A stretch of 58,489 bases of DNA, taken from positions 1 through 58,489 of the forward strand of contig JAHBWF010000033.1 in the NCBI GenBank assembly GCA_019637105.1, given 5' to 3'. This document shows, piece by piece, positions 1 to 8,821 of this stretch. Both the position numbers and the translations under genes were made by a program. Each line of letters opens with the position of its first letter. The stretch's first letter is position 1. The notes beneath the pieces are model-generated. The model searched no databases. It was given only the letters and a program-made list of their open reading frames with translations, and was not told where the DNA came from. The DNA is from Labilithrix sp. Lineage in GTDB: Bacteria; Myxococcota_A; Polyangia; Polyangiales; Polyangiaceae.

Positions 1-1339
1 CCGCAGCGGCCGACGCGATGGCCCCGGGCGCCTCGTTCGAGCCGGCCGCGGCCCCGCCGGGCGCCTCGTTCGAGCCGGCCGTCGCGACGACCGAGCCGGC
101 CGTCGCGGTCACGTCGGAGGCGGCCGGAGGCGGCGCCGCGGAGGCGGAGATCGACGCGGAGCGCGCGCCGACGTCCTCTCCCGGGGACGGCGCGAGCTGC
201 CGCACGAGCAGCAGCGCCGCGCCGACGACGCCGAGCGCGACGAGCAGCGCGAGCGCGACGGGCCGCCGCGCCCGGGCCTCTCGCTTCGTGTCCGACGTGA
301 TCGCGAGCTCGGTGTTCGTCAGGCCGAGGTTCAGCCGATCGGAGCTGACCGCGGACGCCGGCGCGATCGAGACGGCGGTGGCGCCCGCGTCGCTCGCGCG
401 CAGCGCGCCCTCGGAGGCGATGTCGCCGATCCGCTCGGCGAGGACCCGATCGCGCGGGTGGGCGAACGGCGCGAGGGCCGCGGCGAGCGCGCCGATCGTC
501 GCGAACCGGTCGCTCGGCTCCTTCTCGAGGCACCGCAGGATCACGCGCTCGAGCGCCTCCGGCAGGTCGGGGCGGTGGCTCCGCGGCGACGTCGCGGGAT
601 CTTGGCTCGCCTTGAGGCCGATCTCGAGCGCGCTCGAGGCCTCGAACGGGAGGCGGCGCGTGAGGAGCTCGTAGAGCACGACGCCGACCGACCAGATGTC
701 CGTGCGCTCGTCGACCACCTTGGAGGACCGCATCTGCTCCGGGGACATGTACGCGGGCGACCCGAACACGGTCTCGGTCGTGGTCAGCGACGCGGGCGCG
801 GCGCCCGTCGACGACAGCTTCGAGATGCCGAAGTCGAGCACCTTCACGAGCGCGCGCCCGTCGTGCCCGCGCGCGAGGAAGAGGTTCGCCGGCTTGAGGT
901 CACGATGCACGATGCCGGCGGCGTGGGCCTCCGCGACCGCGTCGCACGCCTGGAGCACGTAGCTCGCCGCGTCCTCGATCGGCAGCGCGCCGCGGGCTTC
1001 GAGCTCGGCGTCGAGGTCGCGGCCCTCGAGGTACTCCATCACGATGAAGGGCGCTCCGTTGTCGAGCCGCCCGGTGTCGAGCGTGCGCGCCACGTGAGGG
1101 CTCTTCAGGCGCACCGAAGCGCGCGCCTCGCGCGCGAACCGCTCGACGACCGCCGGCTGCTCGAGGGCCGACGGGAGCAGGAACTTCAGCGCCACCTTCT
1201 GTTCGAGCTCGACGTGCAGGGCCGCGACGACGACGCCCATCCCGCCCATCCCGAGCACCCGCTCGACCCGGTACTTCGACGCCAGAAGCTCACCGACCTC
1301 CACGGGAGCGGCTTGTCCAAGCCCGTGCACGACGTTCAA
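1..1339 (-). CDS. Ser/Thr protein kinase with transmembrane segment (3' end off the left edge)
   Basis: A bacterial (Pkn-type) Ser/Thr kinase, read on the minus strand; its C-terminus lies beyond position 1. The glycine loop (VLGMGGMGVV), the catalytic loop (VHRDLKPANLF), the DFG-like step (LDFGISK) and the activation-segment end (GSPAYMSPEQ) are all present, so it should be active. After about 330 residues an Ala/Leu/Val-rich hydrophobic stretch (about 290-215) looks like a single membrane anchor. It is followed by an Ala/Ser/Pro-rich extracytoplasmic tail with repeated GSNEAPG-like units. The start is uncertain: TTG at 1339 or GTG at 1330 are the in-frame options and no ATG precedes the kinase domain. 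Substrate unknown. Confidence 0.9.
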   Translation of the reverse strand, partial: MNVVHGLGQAAPVEVGELLASKYRVERVLGMGGMGVVVAALHVELEQKVALKFLLPSALEQPAVVERFAREARASVRLKSPHVARTLDTGRLDNGAPFIVMEYLEGRDLDAELEARGALPIEDAASYVLQACDAVAEAHAAGIVHRDLKPANLFLARGHDGRALVKVLDFGISKLSSTGAAPASLTTTETVFGSPAYMSPEQMRSSKVVDERTDIWSVGVVLYELLTRRLPFEASSALEIGLKASQDPATSPRSHRPDLPEALERVILRCLEKEPSDRFATIGALAAALAPFAHPRDRVLAERIGDIASEGALRASDAGATAVSIAPASAVSSDRLNLGLTNTELAITSDTKREARARRPVALALLVALGVVGAALLLVRQLAPSPGEDVGARSASISASAAPPPAASDVTATAGSVVATAGSNEAPGGAAAGSNEAPGAIASAAA

Positions 1340-1484
1340 TCCCGGCCGTGAGGATACGCGGGGGCCTCGGGCGCGGCAAGGCACGCCACGGCCCGCGGCG
1401 ACGGTCACGCGCGGACCTGACGCGCAGCGTCGCGCGCGAGAGGACCGAAGAAGAAGGGGCGGCCGCGTCGACGGCCGCGCGCGC

Positions 1485-2123
1485 TCAGCGCCCCGGCGGC
1501 TTGAGCGGCAGGACGGACGAGGAGAGCGGCGGCGGCGGGATCTTCCCGCTCGGCCGCGCGTCGGGCGTCACGCCGTCGCCGGCTTCGATCGACATCAGCG
1601 CCATGAAGATGCGATCCATGCCGAGCTCGAGGGCCGCTTCCTTCTGGAAGAGGCTCGCGATGCGCACGAGGCGGAGCGCGGTCGTCTTGCCGAGCTCGGC
1701 GGTCTCGCGCTCGAGGAACGCCTCGAACGTGCCGAAGCCCTTCGCCTCGAAGAGGCGACGCGCCTGGATGTCCTTGAGGACGATGCCGACGTCGTAGAAG
1801 CCCTTCGTGAGGTTCTTACGGAAGGCCTTGATCTGCTGGAGCGCGTTGTGAAGATCCGCGATCTTCGCCTTGATGGCTTCGGCCGTCGCCGGCGTGCGGA
1901 TCGTCGCGCGCGCGCTGCCCGGGAGGGGCGGCTCGGCCGCGCGGGCACGCGCCTCGGCGGCGTGCTTGGCCGCGTGGCGGGCGGCCCAGGGGGCCGCGCC
2001 CCTCAGGCCGAGCTTGCGCTTCGGCGCCTCGGCCGCGCCGGCCTTCTGCGCCGACGCCTTCGCTCCGTTCTTACCAGCGCCCTTGGACTCGGGCTTCCCC
2101 TTAGCGAGCTTCTTTGTGGCCAT
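1485..2123 (-). CDS. hypothetical protein with Lys/Ala-rich N-terminus
   Basis: Unrecognised 212-aa protein. The first 60 residues are rich in Lys, Ala and Gly (MATKKLAKGKPESKG), resembling a disordered nucleic-acid-binding tail. Residues about 85-190 look helical and conserved-domain-like (AKIADLHNALQQIKAFRKNL; FLERETAELGKTTALRLVRI), and the last 25 are Pro/Ser-rich. I chose the ATG at 2123. An upstream in-frame GTG at 2192 would add residues across a locally AT-richer stretch that looks like promoter or leader rather than coding sequence. The gene stands alone between the kinase and the divergently transcribed homoserine kinase operon. A role in nucleoid or segregation biology is only a guess. 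Confidence 0.75.
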   Translation of the reverse strand: MATKKLAKGKPESKGAGKNGAKASAQKAGAAEAPKRKLGLRGAAPWAARHAAKHAAEARARAAEPPLPGSARATIRTPATAEAIKAKIADLHNALQQIKAFRKNLTKGFYDVGIVLKDIQARRLFEAKGFGTFEAFLERETAELGKTTALRLVRIASLFQKEAALELGMDRIFMALMSIEAGDGVTPDARPSGKIPPPPLSSSVLPLKPPGR

Positions 2124-2310
2124 CTTCGTCGTCGCGCTCTTAAGTGTCCGCAAGAGAGCGCCACCTACCATTTGTCTGAGCGTTTCGTCCACGAATACTT
2201 GTAATGGTTCGGGTTAGGATGCGTCTCCGGCGCGACCTGCGAACGGACCCTTGCGGTCCCCCTCCGACATCGCACAAGGTGGCCCCCGAGCGCTCACGAG
2301 GCGATTTCGC

Positions 2311-3288
2311 ATGGCAATCCTGACCGTCCCCACCGAAGCGGAGCTCGCGTCTTTCGTCGCGGCCTATCCGCTCGGATCCCTCGAGAAGGTCAGGGGAATC
2401 GAGGCCGGTACCGTCAACACGAGCTACGCGCTCGAGCTCGCCGGCGGGCAGCGCTGGTTCCTCCGGATCTACGAGGAGCAGGACGCCGCCGGGGCCGGGC
2501 GCGAGGCGGCCGTCCTCGCGCACCTGGCCGCGCACGGGGTGCCGACGCCCGCGCCGCTCGTCGCCGCGGACGGCGCGTCGACGCGGAGCCTCGCGGGCAA
2601 GCCCGCGGCGATCTTCCCCTGGATCGAGGGCGAGATGCTCTGCCAGCGCGCGGTGACCGAGGAGGCCGCCTCCGCGGTCGGCGCCGCGCTCGCGCGCATC
2701 CACCTCGCCGGCCACGCCCCCGGCGCGGCGCTCGACGCCGGCCGCTTCGATCCGGCGCACCTCGTAAAACGCTGCGAGCGCGTGGCGTCCTCGCGCGACG
2801 CCGACGCGCGCGCGATCGCCGGCGAGCTCCGCGACGCCGTGGCTCGGTTCGCGGCGTCGCGCCGGCGCGACGTGCCCCGCGGGCTCGTCCACGGCGACCT
2901 CTTCCGCGACAACGTCCTCTGGCGCGCGGAGGCGTCGCCGGCGGGAGGCTGTAGTAGGATCGCCGCGCTCCTCGACTTCGAGAGCGCGCACGATGGCCCG
3001 TTCGCCTACGACCTCGCCGTGACCCTCCTCTCCTGGTCGTACGGATCGCGCCTCGACACGGACCTGGGCCGCGCGCTCGTCCGCGGTTACCGCGAGGTCC
3101 GCGAGCTCGAGCCCGGCGATCGCGAGGTCCTCTACGACGAGGCCCTCTTCGCGGCCCTCCGGTTCACCATCACGCGCATCACCGACGACGCGATCCGTGT
3201 CGGCAAGCGATGGCAGCGCTTCGTGGAGCGGCGCGAGGCGATCGAGCGGCTCGGTCGAGCGGGCTTGGCGGAGGCGCTCGGCCTGTGA
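2311..3288 (+). CDS. thrB: homoserine kinase, type II (aminoglycoside phosphotransferase fold)
   Basis: Phosphorylates L-homoserine with ATP in threonine biosynthesis. The N-terminus carries the family signature around GIEAGTVNTSY. The catalytic loop is HGDLFRDNVLW (about residues 196-206), with the metal-binding DFE in LLDFESAHDGPFAYD. The 325-residue length suits the ThrB2 family, which shares its fold with choline and aminoglycoside kinases. The start is the ATG at 2311, about 10 nt after a GAGG; the longer upstream frame has no family match. The stop overlaps the next start by GTGA, so it heads a translationally coupled four-gene operon. Other threonine genes are not visible here. Another APH-fold small-molecule kinase is the main alternative. 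Confidence 0.82.
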   Translation: MAILTVPTEAELASFVAAYPLGSLEKVRGIEAGTVNTSYALELAGGQRWFLRIYEEQDAAGAGREAAVLAHLAAHGVPTPAPLVAADGASTRSLAGKPAAIFPWIEGEMLCQRAVTEEAASAVGAALARIHLAGHAPGAALDAGRFDPAHLVKRCERVASSRDADARAIAGELRDAVARFAASRRRDVPRGLVHGDLFRDNVLWRAEASPAGGCSRIAALLDFESAHDGPFAYDLAVTLLSWSYGSRLDTDLGRALVRGYREVRELEPGDREVLYDEALFAALRFTITRITDDAIRVGKRWQRFVERREAIERLGRAGLAEALGL

Positions 3289-3938
3289 GTCGCCGCTCCG
3301 TCCTCGTCGGTCTCTCCTGCCTGGCCGCGGGCCTGCTCGCGGGTGACCAGGCCCGCGCCGACGCGGCGAGCTCCGTCCCCGATCCGGACGTCCACCACGC
3401 GCCGCTCCCCGACACGCGCCTCGGCTACCAGCCCGCCGCGCCGCGGCCGACGCTCGCGTGGGCCGCGTTCCAGCTCGTGCCGAGCCCCGAGATCGCCGTC
3501 GGGCGTCAGCGCCACGTCGGACCCGCCGGCGACGTCGACGCGGGGCCGCGCGCGGCCTTCGGCCTGCGCTGGCAGCTCACGCCGGTGCTGTGGTCCTTCG
3601 GCGTGCACCCGAGCCAGTCACGCTGGCGCACCTTCGTCGTCGATCCGCTCGCGCGGCAATCGGGCTCGATCGAGCTGTCGGCCTCCTTCGAGTACATCGG
3701 AGGACACGTCGACCGCGTGCTCGCGCGCCCGGGGCTCCGCGTCTACCTGCCGGTGGCGCACAAGGGCGAGTACCTCTCCGTCTCGCTCGGCACCTCCGTC
3801 TACGCGTACGAGGGGCTCCGCGTGGCGTACGACGTCGGCGCGTACATCCTCGCCGGCACCCTCGGCTTCCAGATGACCGTCGCGCCGGCGCACGCGCCGC
3901 TCGCGGGGATCGCCACCGTCCGGCTGCGGTACTTCTGA
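3285..3938 (+). CDS. exported hypothetical protein
   Basis: 217-aa protein starting at a GTG embedded in the stop of the preceding kinase gene (GTGA overlap). The N-terminus is a signal peptide: MSRRSV, a hydrophobic core of about 14 residues, then an Ala-rich cleavage region near residue 27. The mature part has alternating hydrophobic/polar stretches and ends in an aromatic residue (LRYF). That pattern would suit an outer-membrane beta-barrel or a periplasmic beta-rich protein, but I recognise no family. It contains few Cys and no catalytic motif. It is translationally coupled on both sides, which ties its expression to homoserine kinase without saying why. Confidence 0.75.
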   Translation: MSRRSVLVGLSCLAAGLLAGDQARADAASSVPDPDVHHAPLPDTRLGYQPAAPRPTLAWAAFQLVPSPEIAVGRQRHVGPAGDVDAGPRAAFGLRWQLTPVLWSFGVHPSQSRWRTFVVDPLARQSGSIELSASFEYIGGHVDRVLARPGLRVYLPVAHKGEYLSVSLGTSVYAYEGLRVAYDVGAYILAGTLGFQMTVAPAHAPLAGIATVRLRYF

Positions 3939-4318
3939 TGCGCGTCGCCTCCTCGCTCACGGTCGCCTCGTCGCTCGTCGCCGGCGTCCTTTCGCTCGGG
4001 GCGTGCGACGACACGGGCGCTTCGCTGAAGATCACCGGCGCGCGCGTGCATCGCGCGGGAGACGCGCGCGTCGTCGTCGAGATCGATCTCGTCGCGTCCG
4101 AGGGCCTCGGCGGGAACATCGGGACGTACTGCACGCGCGCGACGTTCGCGGGCCAGGCCGAGCCGGTCGAGCAGTGCGCCGCGGATCTCGAGGACGGCGA
4201 CACGAAGACCGTGCGCCTCGTGTCGACCAGCGACCGCATCTCCGAGGGCGCGGCCATCGCGGTCCGCGTGCGGCTCGGCAACGTCGACGTCGGGAGGAGC
4301 CTTGCGGCGCCTCGCTGA
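3938..4318 (+). CDS. small hypothetical lipoprotein
   Basis: 126-aa predicted lipoprotein. The ATG at 3938 overlaps the previous stop (TGATG). A short hydrophobic signal ends in the lipobox LSLGAC (Cys about residue 25), giving a lipid-anchored mature protein of about 100 residues. The mature part looks like a small beta-sandwich and contains two further Cys (GTYCTRATF, EQCAADL) that could form a disulfide. No family recognised. Its end overlaps the start of the next gene by 17 nt. Confidence 0.75.
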   Translation: MRVASSLTVASSLVAGVLSLGACDDTGASLKITGARVHRAGDARVVVEIDLVASEGLGGNIGTYCTRATFAGQAEPVEQCAADLEDGDTKTVRLVSTSDRISEGAAIAVRVRLGNVDVGRSLAAPR

Positions 4319-5357
4319 GCTCGCGCTCGTGGCCGCGCTGACGGCGGCGGCGCCGGGCTGCTTCGTCGCGCGCGCGGGCGGCCGAGCGGTCGGCTCGTTC
4401 TTCTCGAGCCCGCGCGAGGTCGTCAAGGCGAGGCGCCCGGTGGGCCCGGACGCGCGGCTCGCGGTCGTGTGGGTCGGTCACGCGACGGCGCTCGTGCAGA
4501 TCGACGACAAGGTGGTCCTGACCGATCCGGTCTTCACGAGCACCGTCGGCCAGGTCTCGAAGCGCCTCGTCGAGCCCGGGATCGATCCGAAGGATCTGCC
4601 GCCCGTCGACGTCGCGCTCGTCTCGCACCTGCATTTCGATCACCTCTCGCTCGGCAGCCTGGAGATGATCGAACCGAAGGTGAAGACGCTGCTCCTCCCG
4701 CGCGGCGGCGCCGCGTACCTCACGGGCGGCTTCGCGTTCCCGGCGTACGAGCTCGGGACGTGGCAGGCGTGGGAGAAGGACGGCCTCCGCGTGACGGCCG
4801 TCCCGGTCGACCACGTCGGCTGGCGCTACGGCGTCGACGAGGCCTGGATGCGCCACTCCTTCACCGGCTACGTGATCGAGTACCACGGGCTCAAGGTCTA
4901 CTTCGGCGGCGACAGCGCGTACGACCAGCGGCTGTTCGTCGAGACGGGGCAAAGGTTCCCGAAGATCGATCTCGCGCTGTTGCCGATCGCGCCGATCGAG
5001 CCGCGCGGCTTCATGCGCCGCTTCCACATGGACCCGCAAGAGGCCGTGCAGGCCTTCGTCGACCTCGACGCCGCGCGCATGGTGCCGATCCACTACGGCA
5101 CGTTCGTCGCCTCGACCGACGAGCCGAGCGACCCGCTCACCGAGCTCGCGAAGGCCCAGAAGAAGCTCGACCTCGGGCCGCGCGTCGTCGCGGTGCTCGA
5201 GGTCGGCGAGCGCCGCGTCTTCGTGAAGGCGGGGGAGGGGCCGGAGCTGCCGCCGGAGCCGACCTTCGCGCCGCCCGCCCCCGCGCCGCCGCCTGCTCCC
5301 GCCCCGGCCGAGGTCCCGCCGCCGCCCGCGATCCCCGACGACGACAGCTTCGAGTAG
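4302..5357 (+). CDS. metallo-beta-lactamase-fold hydrolase, lipoprotein (UlaG/NAPE-PLD-like)
   Basis: 351-aa MBL-fold enzyme. The metal-binding motif HLHFDH (in LVSHLHFDHLSLG) is intact, as are later ligands in VPVDHVGW, the Asp in YFGGDSAYD and the His in PIHYGTF. The order and spacing fit the UlaG/NAPE-hydrolysing phospholipase D-like branch, which acts on phosphodiester or lactone substrates; the substrate here is unknown. The N-terminus is a lipoprotein signal (AAAPGC). The C-terminal 45 residues are a Pro/Ala-rich tail. The start is a TTG at 4302, supported by GGGAGGAG just upstream and by the lipobox. Last gene of the 2311-5357 operon. Confidence 0.83.
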   Translation: MRRLAELALVAALTAAAPGCFVARAGGRAVGSFFSSPREVVKARRPVGPDARLAVVWVGHATALVQIDDKVVLTDPVFTSTVGQVSKRLVEPGIDPKDLPPVDVALVSHLHFDHLSLGSLEMIEPKVKTLLLPRGGAAYLTGGFAFPAYELGTWQAWEKDGLRVTAVPVDHVGWRYGVDEAWMRHSFTGYVIEYHGLKVYFGGDSAYDQRLFVETGQRFPKIDLALLPIAPIEPRGFMRRFHMDPQEAVQAFVDLDAARMVPIHYGTFVASTDEPSDPLTELAKAQKKLDLGPRVVAVLEVGERRVFVKAGEGPELPPEPTFAPPAPAPPPAPAPAEVPPPPAIPDDDSFE

Positions 5358-5368
5358 CGCCGCGTCGA

Positions 5369-5432
5369 CGGGCGTCGTCGCCGACCGGCGCTCGCGAAAC
5401 GAGCGGCGGCGGTCTGCCTTCGACGACGCCCG
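5369..5432. terminator. long inverted repeat between convergent genes
   Basis: Two perfect 12-nt arms (CGGGCGTCGTCG at 5369-5380 and its complement at 5421-5432) enclose 40 nt that contain a smaller CTCG/CGAG stem. It sits between the convergent stops at 5357 and 5441, so it probably terminates in both directions. There is no T-tract. Confidence 0.5.
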
Positions 5433-5440
5433 CGCGCCCG

Positions 5441-7285
5441 TCAGTCGGTCGCGGCCAGCTCGGTCTGGCTGTCGGCCACGCGGACCTTGTCCCGGGGGGA
5501 CCAGATCTCGGCGCGCAGGTCCGCGACGCGCTTGTTCGCCTTCTCGAGGCGCTCGCCCTGGGCGTCGACCTCGGCCTTCGCCTTGGCCTCGTCGTGATCG
5601 GCCTTGGCGCGGGCGTCGCGCGAGGCGTTGAGGACCTCGAGGACCTCGCGGTAGAGCTCCTCGCCGGCGGTCACGACCCAGGCGTCGAGCTTCTTCGCGA
5701 ACTCCTCGATCATCTCGTCGATCTTCGGGCCCACCTGCTTGGCGGCCTGGCGGAGGACCTCGGGCGCCTGCTCGACCGCCCGCTTTTTGTACTCGGCGTC
5801 GATGCGGTCGCGCAGGACGAGCGCCATGATCGGGGCCGCGATCGTGAGCAGGCCGCCGACCATGACGTTGACGAACATCATGCCGAGGCCCAGGACGAGG
5901 ACGGCGGCGATGCTCGCGTCGTAGCGGAAGGTGTCGATCTGGATGTCGAGCTTCTTCACGTCGCCGCCGAGCGCCTCGCCGACGCGCTTGGTGGCGTCGT
6001 GCGCGTCCTCCTTGATGAGGGCGATCGTCTTCTCCGCGAGCTGCTCGAGCTTCGCGGCGATCTCGGTCGACTCCGCCTCCGCCCACTGGCGGAAGGTGTC
6101 CTCGAGGAACGCGGGGAGGAACTTGCGGAGATCGTCCTGCTTGGCCGACTCGATGACGTTCGGGAGCTGGCGGATCGTGTCCTCGACGAAGCGCTCGAGA
6201 TCCTTCTGCGCGCCGACCTTGATGCCGCTGATCTCCTCGCGGATCTTCATCCGGCGCTGCTCGATGGTGCCGGCCGTCCCCTTCAGGTCCTCCTCGAGCG
6301 TCTTGATGCGCCGCTCGAGCTCCTCGGTCTTCATGCTGAGCGAGCGACGCCGCGCGTCGACGCCCTTCGAGAGGAGGTTCCCGACGTTCTGGCCCTCGCC
6401 GAGCGCGTTGTCGAGCAGGATGCGCCCGCGCTCCTCCGCCAGGAACGTCGTCAGGTGCGCGAGCAGCTCGGGCACCCCGGACTTGTCGCGGTGGCCTTGA
6501 AGCGCCGTCTCCGAGCTGATCGGGAAGACGACCGGATCCTTCACGAGGTTCGCGAGCTGCGTCCGCGCGTAGGCGAGCGCTTCGCTCTTCTCGTTGTCGT
6601 CGAGGATGTCCCACTTCGTGATGACGAAGACGATCTTGTCGCGCGAGGCCTTGAGGAGCTTGTCGTTGAGGAACTGCCGCTCGCTCTCCTTCAGGATCTG
6701 CCCCGCGTCGAGGAGGAACAGCACCGCGTCCGCCCGCGGGATGTAGCTGTAGGTGATGTCCGCGCGCTGGAGCGAGAGGTCGTTCACGCCTGGCGTGTCG
6801 ACGAGGAGGATGCGCTCCTTGAGGAGCGCGGCCGGGTAGCCGACCTCGAGGTAGTCGACCTCGTCTCGCGCCCCGCCTCCGGCGGATCCGCGACCGCCAT
6901 CGTCCGGAGCTCCGTCGGGGCCCAAGCCGCCGCCGACGGCGAACTTCCGCGTGTCCTCGAACGGGATCGACTCGCGCTTGCCGGACTGGAAGACGACCGT
7001 GGCCTCCGCCTTCTCGGCGTACTTGAGGTGGTGGATCGCGGCGGTCGTCGGGGTGACGCCGACGGGGAGCACCGTCTCGCCGAGGAGGGCGTTCACGAAC
7101 GTCGACTTGCCGTGGTTGAACTCGCCGACGACGACCAGGTGGAAGCGGTCCTCCTCGAGCTTCTTCACGAGCTCGCGGTCGAGGCGCTCCTTGAGGCTCT
7201 TGGCGCCGAGCCCGGAGGCGATCTCGCCGAGCTCCTGCAGGGCCACGGTCACGTCGAGCTTTCGTTCACGGAATCCTTCGAGCAT
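5441..7285 (-). CDS. dynamin-like GTPase
   Basis: 614-aa bacterial dynamin-family protein, expected to bind GTP and remodel or tether membranes. The GTPase signature is complete: P-loop GEFNHGKSTFVNALLG (about residues 52-67), G2 threonines in GVTPTTAAI, G3 DTPGVND and G4 TKWD. A Gly-rich insertion lies between the P-loop region and G3 (VGGGLGPDGAPDDGG). A long helical stalk follows, with Glu/Lys heptad-like segments. Residues about 455-495 are strongly hydrophobic (AAVLVLGLGMMFVNVMVGG) and would insert in the membrane. The C-terminus is a coiled coil. The start has a good ribosome site (AAGGAAAG) before the ATG. An M48 peptidase gene lies 82 nt upstream, so the two may be cotranscribed. Confidence 0.9.
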   Translation of the reverse strand: MLEGFRERKLDVTVALQELGEIASGLGAKSLKERLDRELVKKLEEDRFHLVVVGEFNHGKSTFVNALLGETVLPVGVTPTTAAIHHLKYAEKAEATVVFQSGKRESIPFEDTRKFAVGGGLGPDGAPDDGGRGSAGGGARDEVDYLEVGYPAALLKERILLVDTPGVNDLSLQRADITYSYIPRADAVLFLLDAGQILKESERQFLNDKLLKASRDKIVFVITKWDILDDNEKSEALAYARTQLANLVKDPVVFPISSETALQGHRDKSGVPELLAHLTTFLAEERGRILLDNALGEGQNVGNLLSKGVDARRRSLSMKTEELERRIKTLEEDLKGTAGTIEQRRMKIREEISGIKVGAQKDLERFVEDTIRQLPNVIESAKQDDLRKFLPAFLEDTFRQWAEAESTEIAAKLEQLAEKTIALIKEDAHDATKRVGEALGGDVKKLDIQIDTFRYDASIAAVLVLGLGMMFVNVMVGGLLTIAAPIMALVLRDRIDAEYKKRAVEQAPEVLRQAAKQVGPKIDEMIEEFAKKLDAWVVTAGEELYREVLEVLNASRDARAKADHDEAKAKAEVDAQGERLEKANKRVADLRAEIWSPRDKVRVADSQTELAATD

Positions 7286-7367
7286 GGTCTTTCCTTCGGC
7301 TTCCTACGGGCGTGTCCCGGGTGCGATCCCCAGGGCGAGCGCTTCCTCGAAATCGACTCGGTTCGCG

Positions 7368-8264
7368 TCAGGCCTCGCCCTTGAGGAGCGCTTTGACGCG
7401 ATCGTCGACCTCGGTCATCGAGAGGCCGCCCGCCGGGACGACGTTGGCGGTCTTCTTGTAGAGCTCGCTCTGGGCGAACACGCGCATCGCGAGGACGCGC
7501 TTCGGGAGGTAAGGGTGCGTCGCGAGCGCCTCCATGTACCGGCCGATGCTCTCCTTGCCCTCTTCGTACTGCTCGAGGAACGCGTCGAGGTTGAACTCGT
7601 CGTAGAGCTTGCGCGACCCGAGCACGAGCTTCGTCAGCGCGCGCGCCGCGACCTGCTCGTTCTTCGAGCAGAGCATCCCGGCGCGGTCGCACGTGATCTC
7701 CGCGCGGCGCGACAGCTCGTTCAGCGGGATCATCGCGGGGTAGACGATCCACGGGATGAACGCCGCCGCGATGGTCTTCAAGTAGTGGAGGGTCGTCAGG
7801 TAGACGACGTGGGCGTTGTGGATGTGCCCGCACTCGTGGCCGATGACGGTCCGGAGCTCCTCGTCGGAGTAGTGATCGACCAGCGCCGAGTGGACGAGGA
7901 TGAACGACTCCTCGTCGGTGCCGAAGGTGCCGGCGTTCAGGTGCGGGCTGTTGACGATGTAGACCTGGGGCACGCTGATGCCGAGCTGCTCGGAGCACTC
8001 GCGCGTGAGGCCGTGGATGCGCGGGAACTGGCGGTCCGAGACCTTCACGGCGCTCCCGAGCAGCTGCCCGCGCCAGACCTGCTTCCAGAGGCGGACCGTG
8101 CTGCCGACGGCGAGCTGGATGGGCCGGGCCGACTCGACGGCGGCCCGCGACTGCCGGTCGAGCACGAACGAGTAATCGTGCTCCCCCGTGGACGCGCCTC
8201 CCGCGCGCTCTGCTCTCTTCCGTGTGACGTACGCGTTGAAGTCGAGCGCCGGGGCGTCAGCCAT
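7368..8264 (-). CDS. M48 family zinc metallopeptidase
   Basis: 298-aa HtpX/Ste24-type peptidase. The zinc site is HECGH (about residue 140, in IGHECGHIHNAHVV), with the third-ligand region AEITCDRAG downstream, as the family requires. A hydrophobic segment just after the zinc site (LHYLKTIAAAFIPWIVYP) may be membrane-associated. The N-terminal signal-anchor helices of classical HtpX are absent, so this is the soluble or peripheral kind. I start at the ATG at 8264, which has AAAGAGG about 8 nt upstream; the longer frame would begin in the promoter region. It precedes the dynamin-like gene in the same direction. A membrane-quality-control role for the pair is inference. Confidence 0.87.
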   Translation of the reverse strand: MADAPALDFNAYVTRKRAERAGGASTGEHDYSFVLDRQSRAAVESARPIQLAVGSTVRLWKQVWRGQLLGSAVKVSDRQFPRIHGLTRECSEQLGISVPQVYIVNSPHLNAGTFGTDEESFILVHSALVDHYSDEELRTVIGHECGHIHNAHVVYLTTLHYLKTIAAAFIPWIVYPAMIPLNELSRRAEITCDRAGMLCSKNEQVAARALTKLVLGSRKLYDEFNLDAFLEQYEEGKESIGRYMEALATHPYLPKRVLAMRVFAQSELYKKTANVVPAGGLSMTEVDDRVKALLKGEA

Positions 8265-8821
8265 CGAATACCTCTTTCCGGGAGACAGCCTAAGCGCGGC
8301 GAGGTGCCTGCGCAACGTCGGACGAGCCGAAGACCGCCGTGGGTCGAAGATAAAATCGCCCTGAATTACAGGGACAAAATAGGGAAGGCCCCCCGCCGCG
8401 GGTGCGTCGGGGAGCCGCCACAGTTGCAGCTTTCACATGGTCGCTAGGGTTGGGGGATCGGCTGTGAGAACCTCCTGGACGTGAAGGGATCGGGGGTGTG
8501 TCGGGGGAAAGAGGGGTACGGATCGAGGGAGTTGGCGAAGGCGAGCTCTGCCTCTTCGGTGCCGCAGGGGCCGGGGGGCTGGAGGCGGCCTTCCTGCGTC
8601 GTCTCCGGCGTCGCCGCCTTCGTGGATAGCTACACGCCAGCTCGAACTTCTCTTCCCGCCGACGCGCGTCCTTCCGACGCAGCGACCAGCGCGGCGGATC
8701 GGACGGCCCGGCGCGCGGTACGGGCTCCGCGGCGCCGGGTGCCGACACACAAGCAGAGCTGGTGGCCTGCCGGTCGCGGTCGCTCGACCGCGCGGCGGTG
8801 GCGCGCTCCGGCCGGCGCGGC
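8265..8821. other. 557-nt gap with no recognisable gene
   Basis: Apart from the candidate promoter near 8350-8379, I find nothing supportable here. Open frames on both strands are Arg/Pro/Ser-rich with no motif and no ribosome site. I looked for the conserved cores of RNase P RNA, tmRNA and SRP RNA and saw none. It could hold an unknown small RNA or a decayed gene end. Confidence 0.5.
8350..8379 (-). promoter_or_regulatory. candidate promoter and small dyad for the M48 gene
   Basis: On the minus strand, TTGTCC and TTTATC are separated by 17 nt, about 85 nt upstream of the 8264 start. A palindromic CCCTGAATTACAGGG (8359-8373) lies in the spacer. This AT-richer patch stands out in its surroundings, but the match is by eye only. 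Confidence 0.35.

Noticed and set aside
2148-2163. Sigma-54-like TGGC...TTGC upstream of the 1485 gene
   Set aside because: The two conserved blocks are one base too close (six rather than seven nt between TGGC and TTGC), and a single base of wrong spacing is normally disabling.
8290-8748. 152-codon minus-strand frame in the 8265-8821 gap
   Set aside because: Contains an Arg run and Pro/Ser-rich filler, no ribosome site and no motif.
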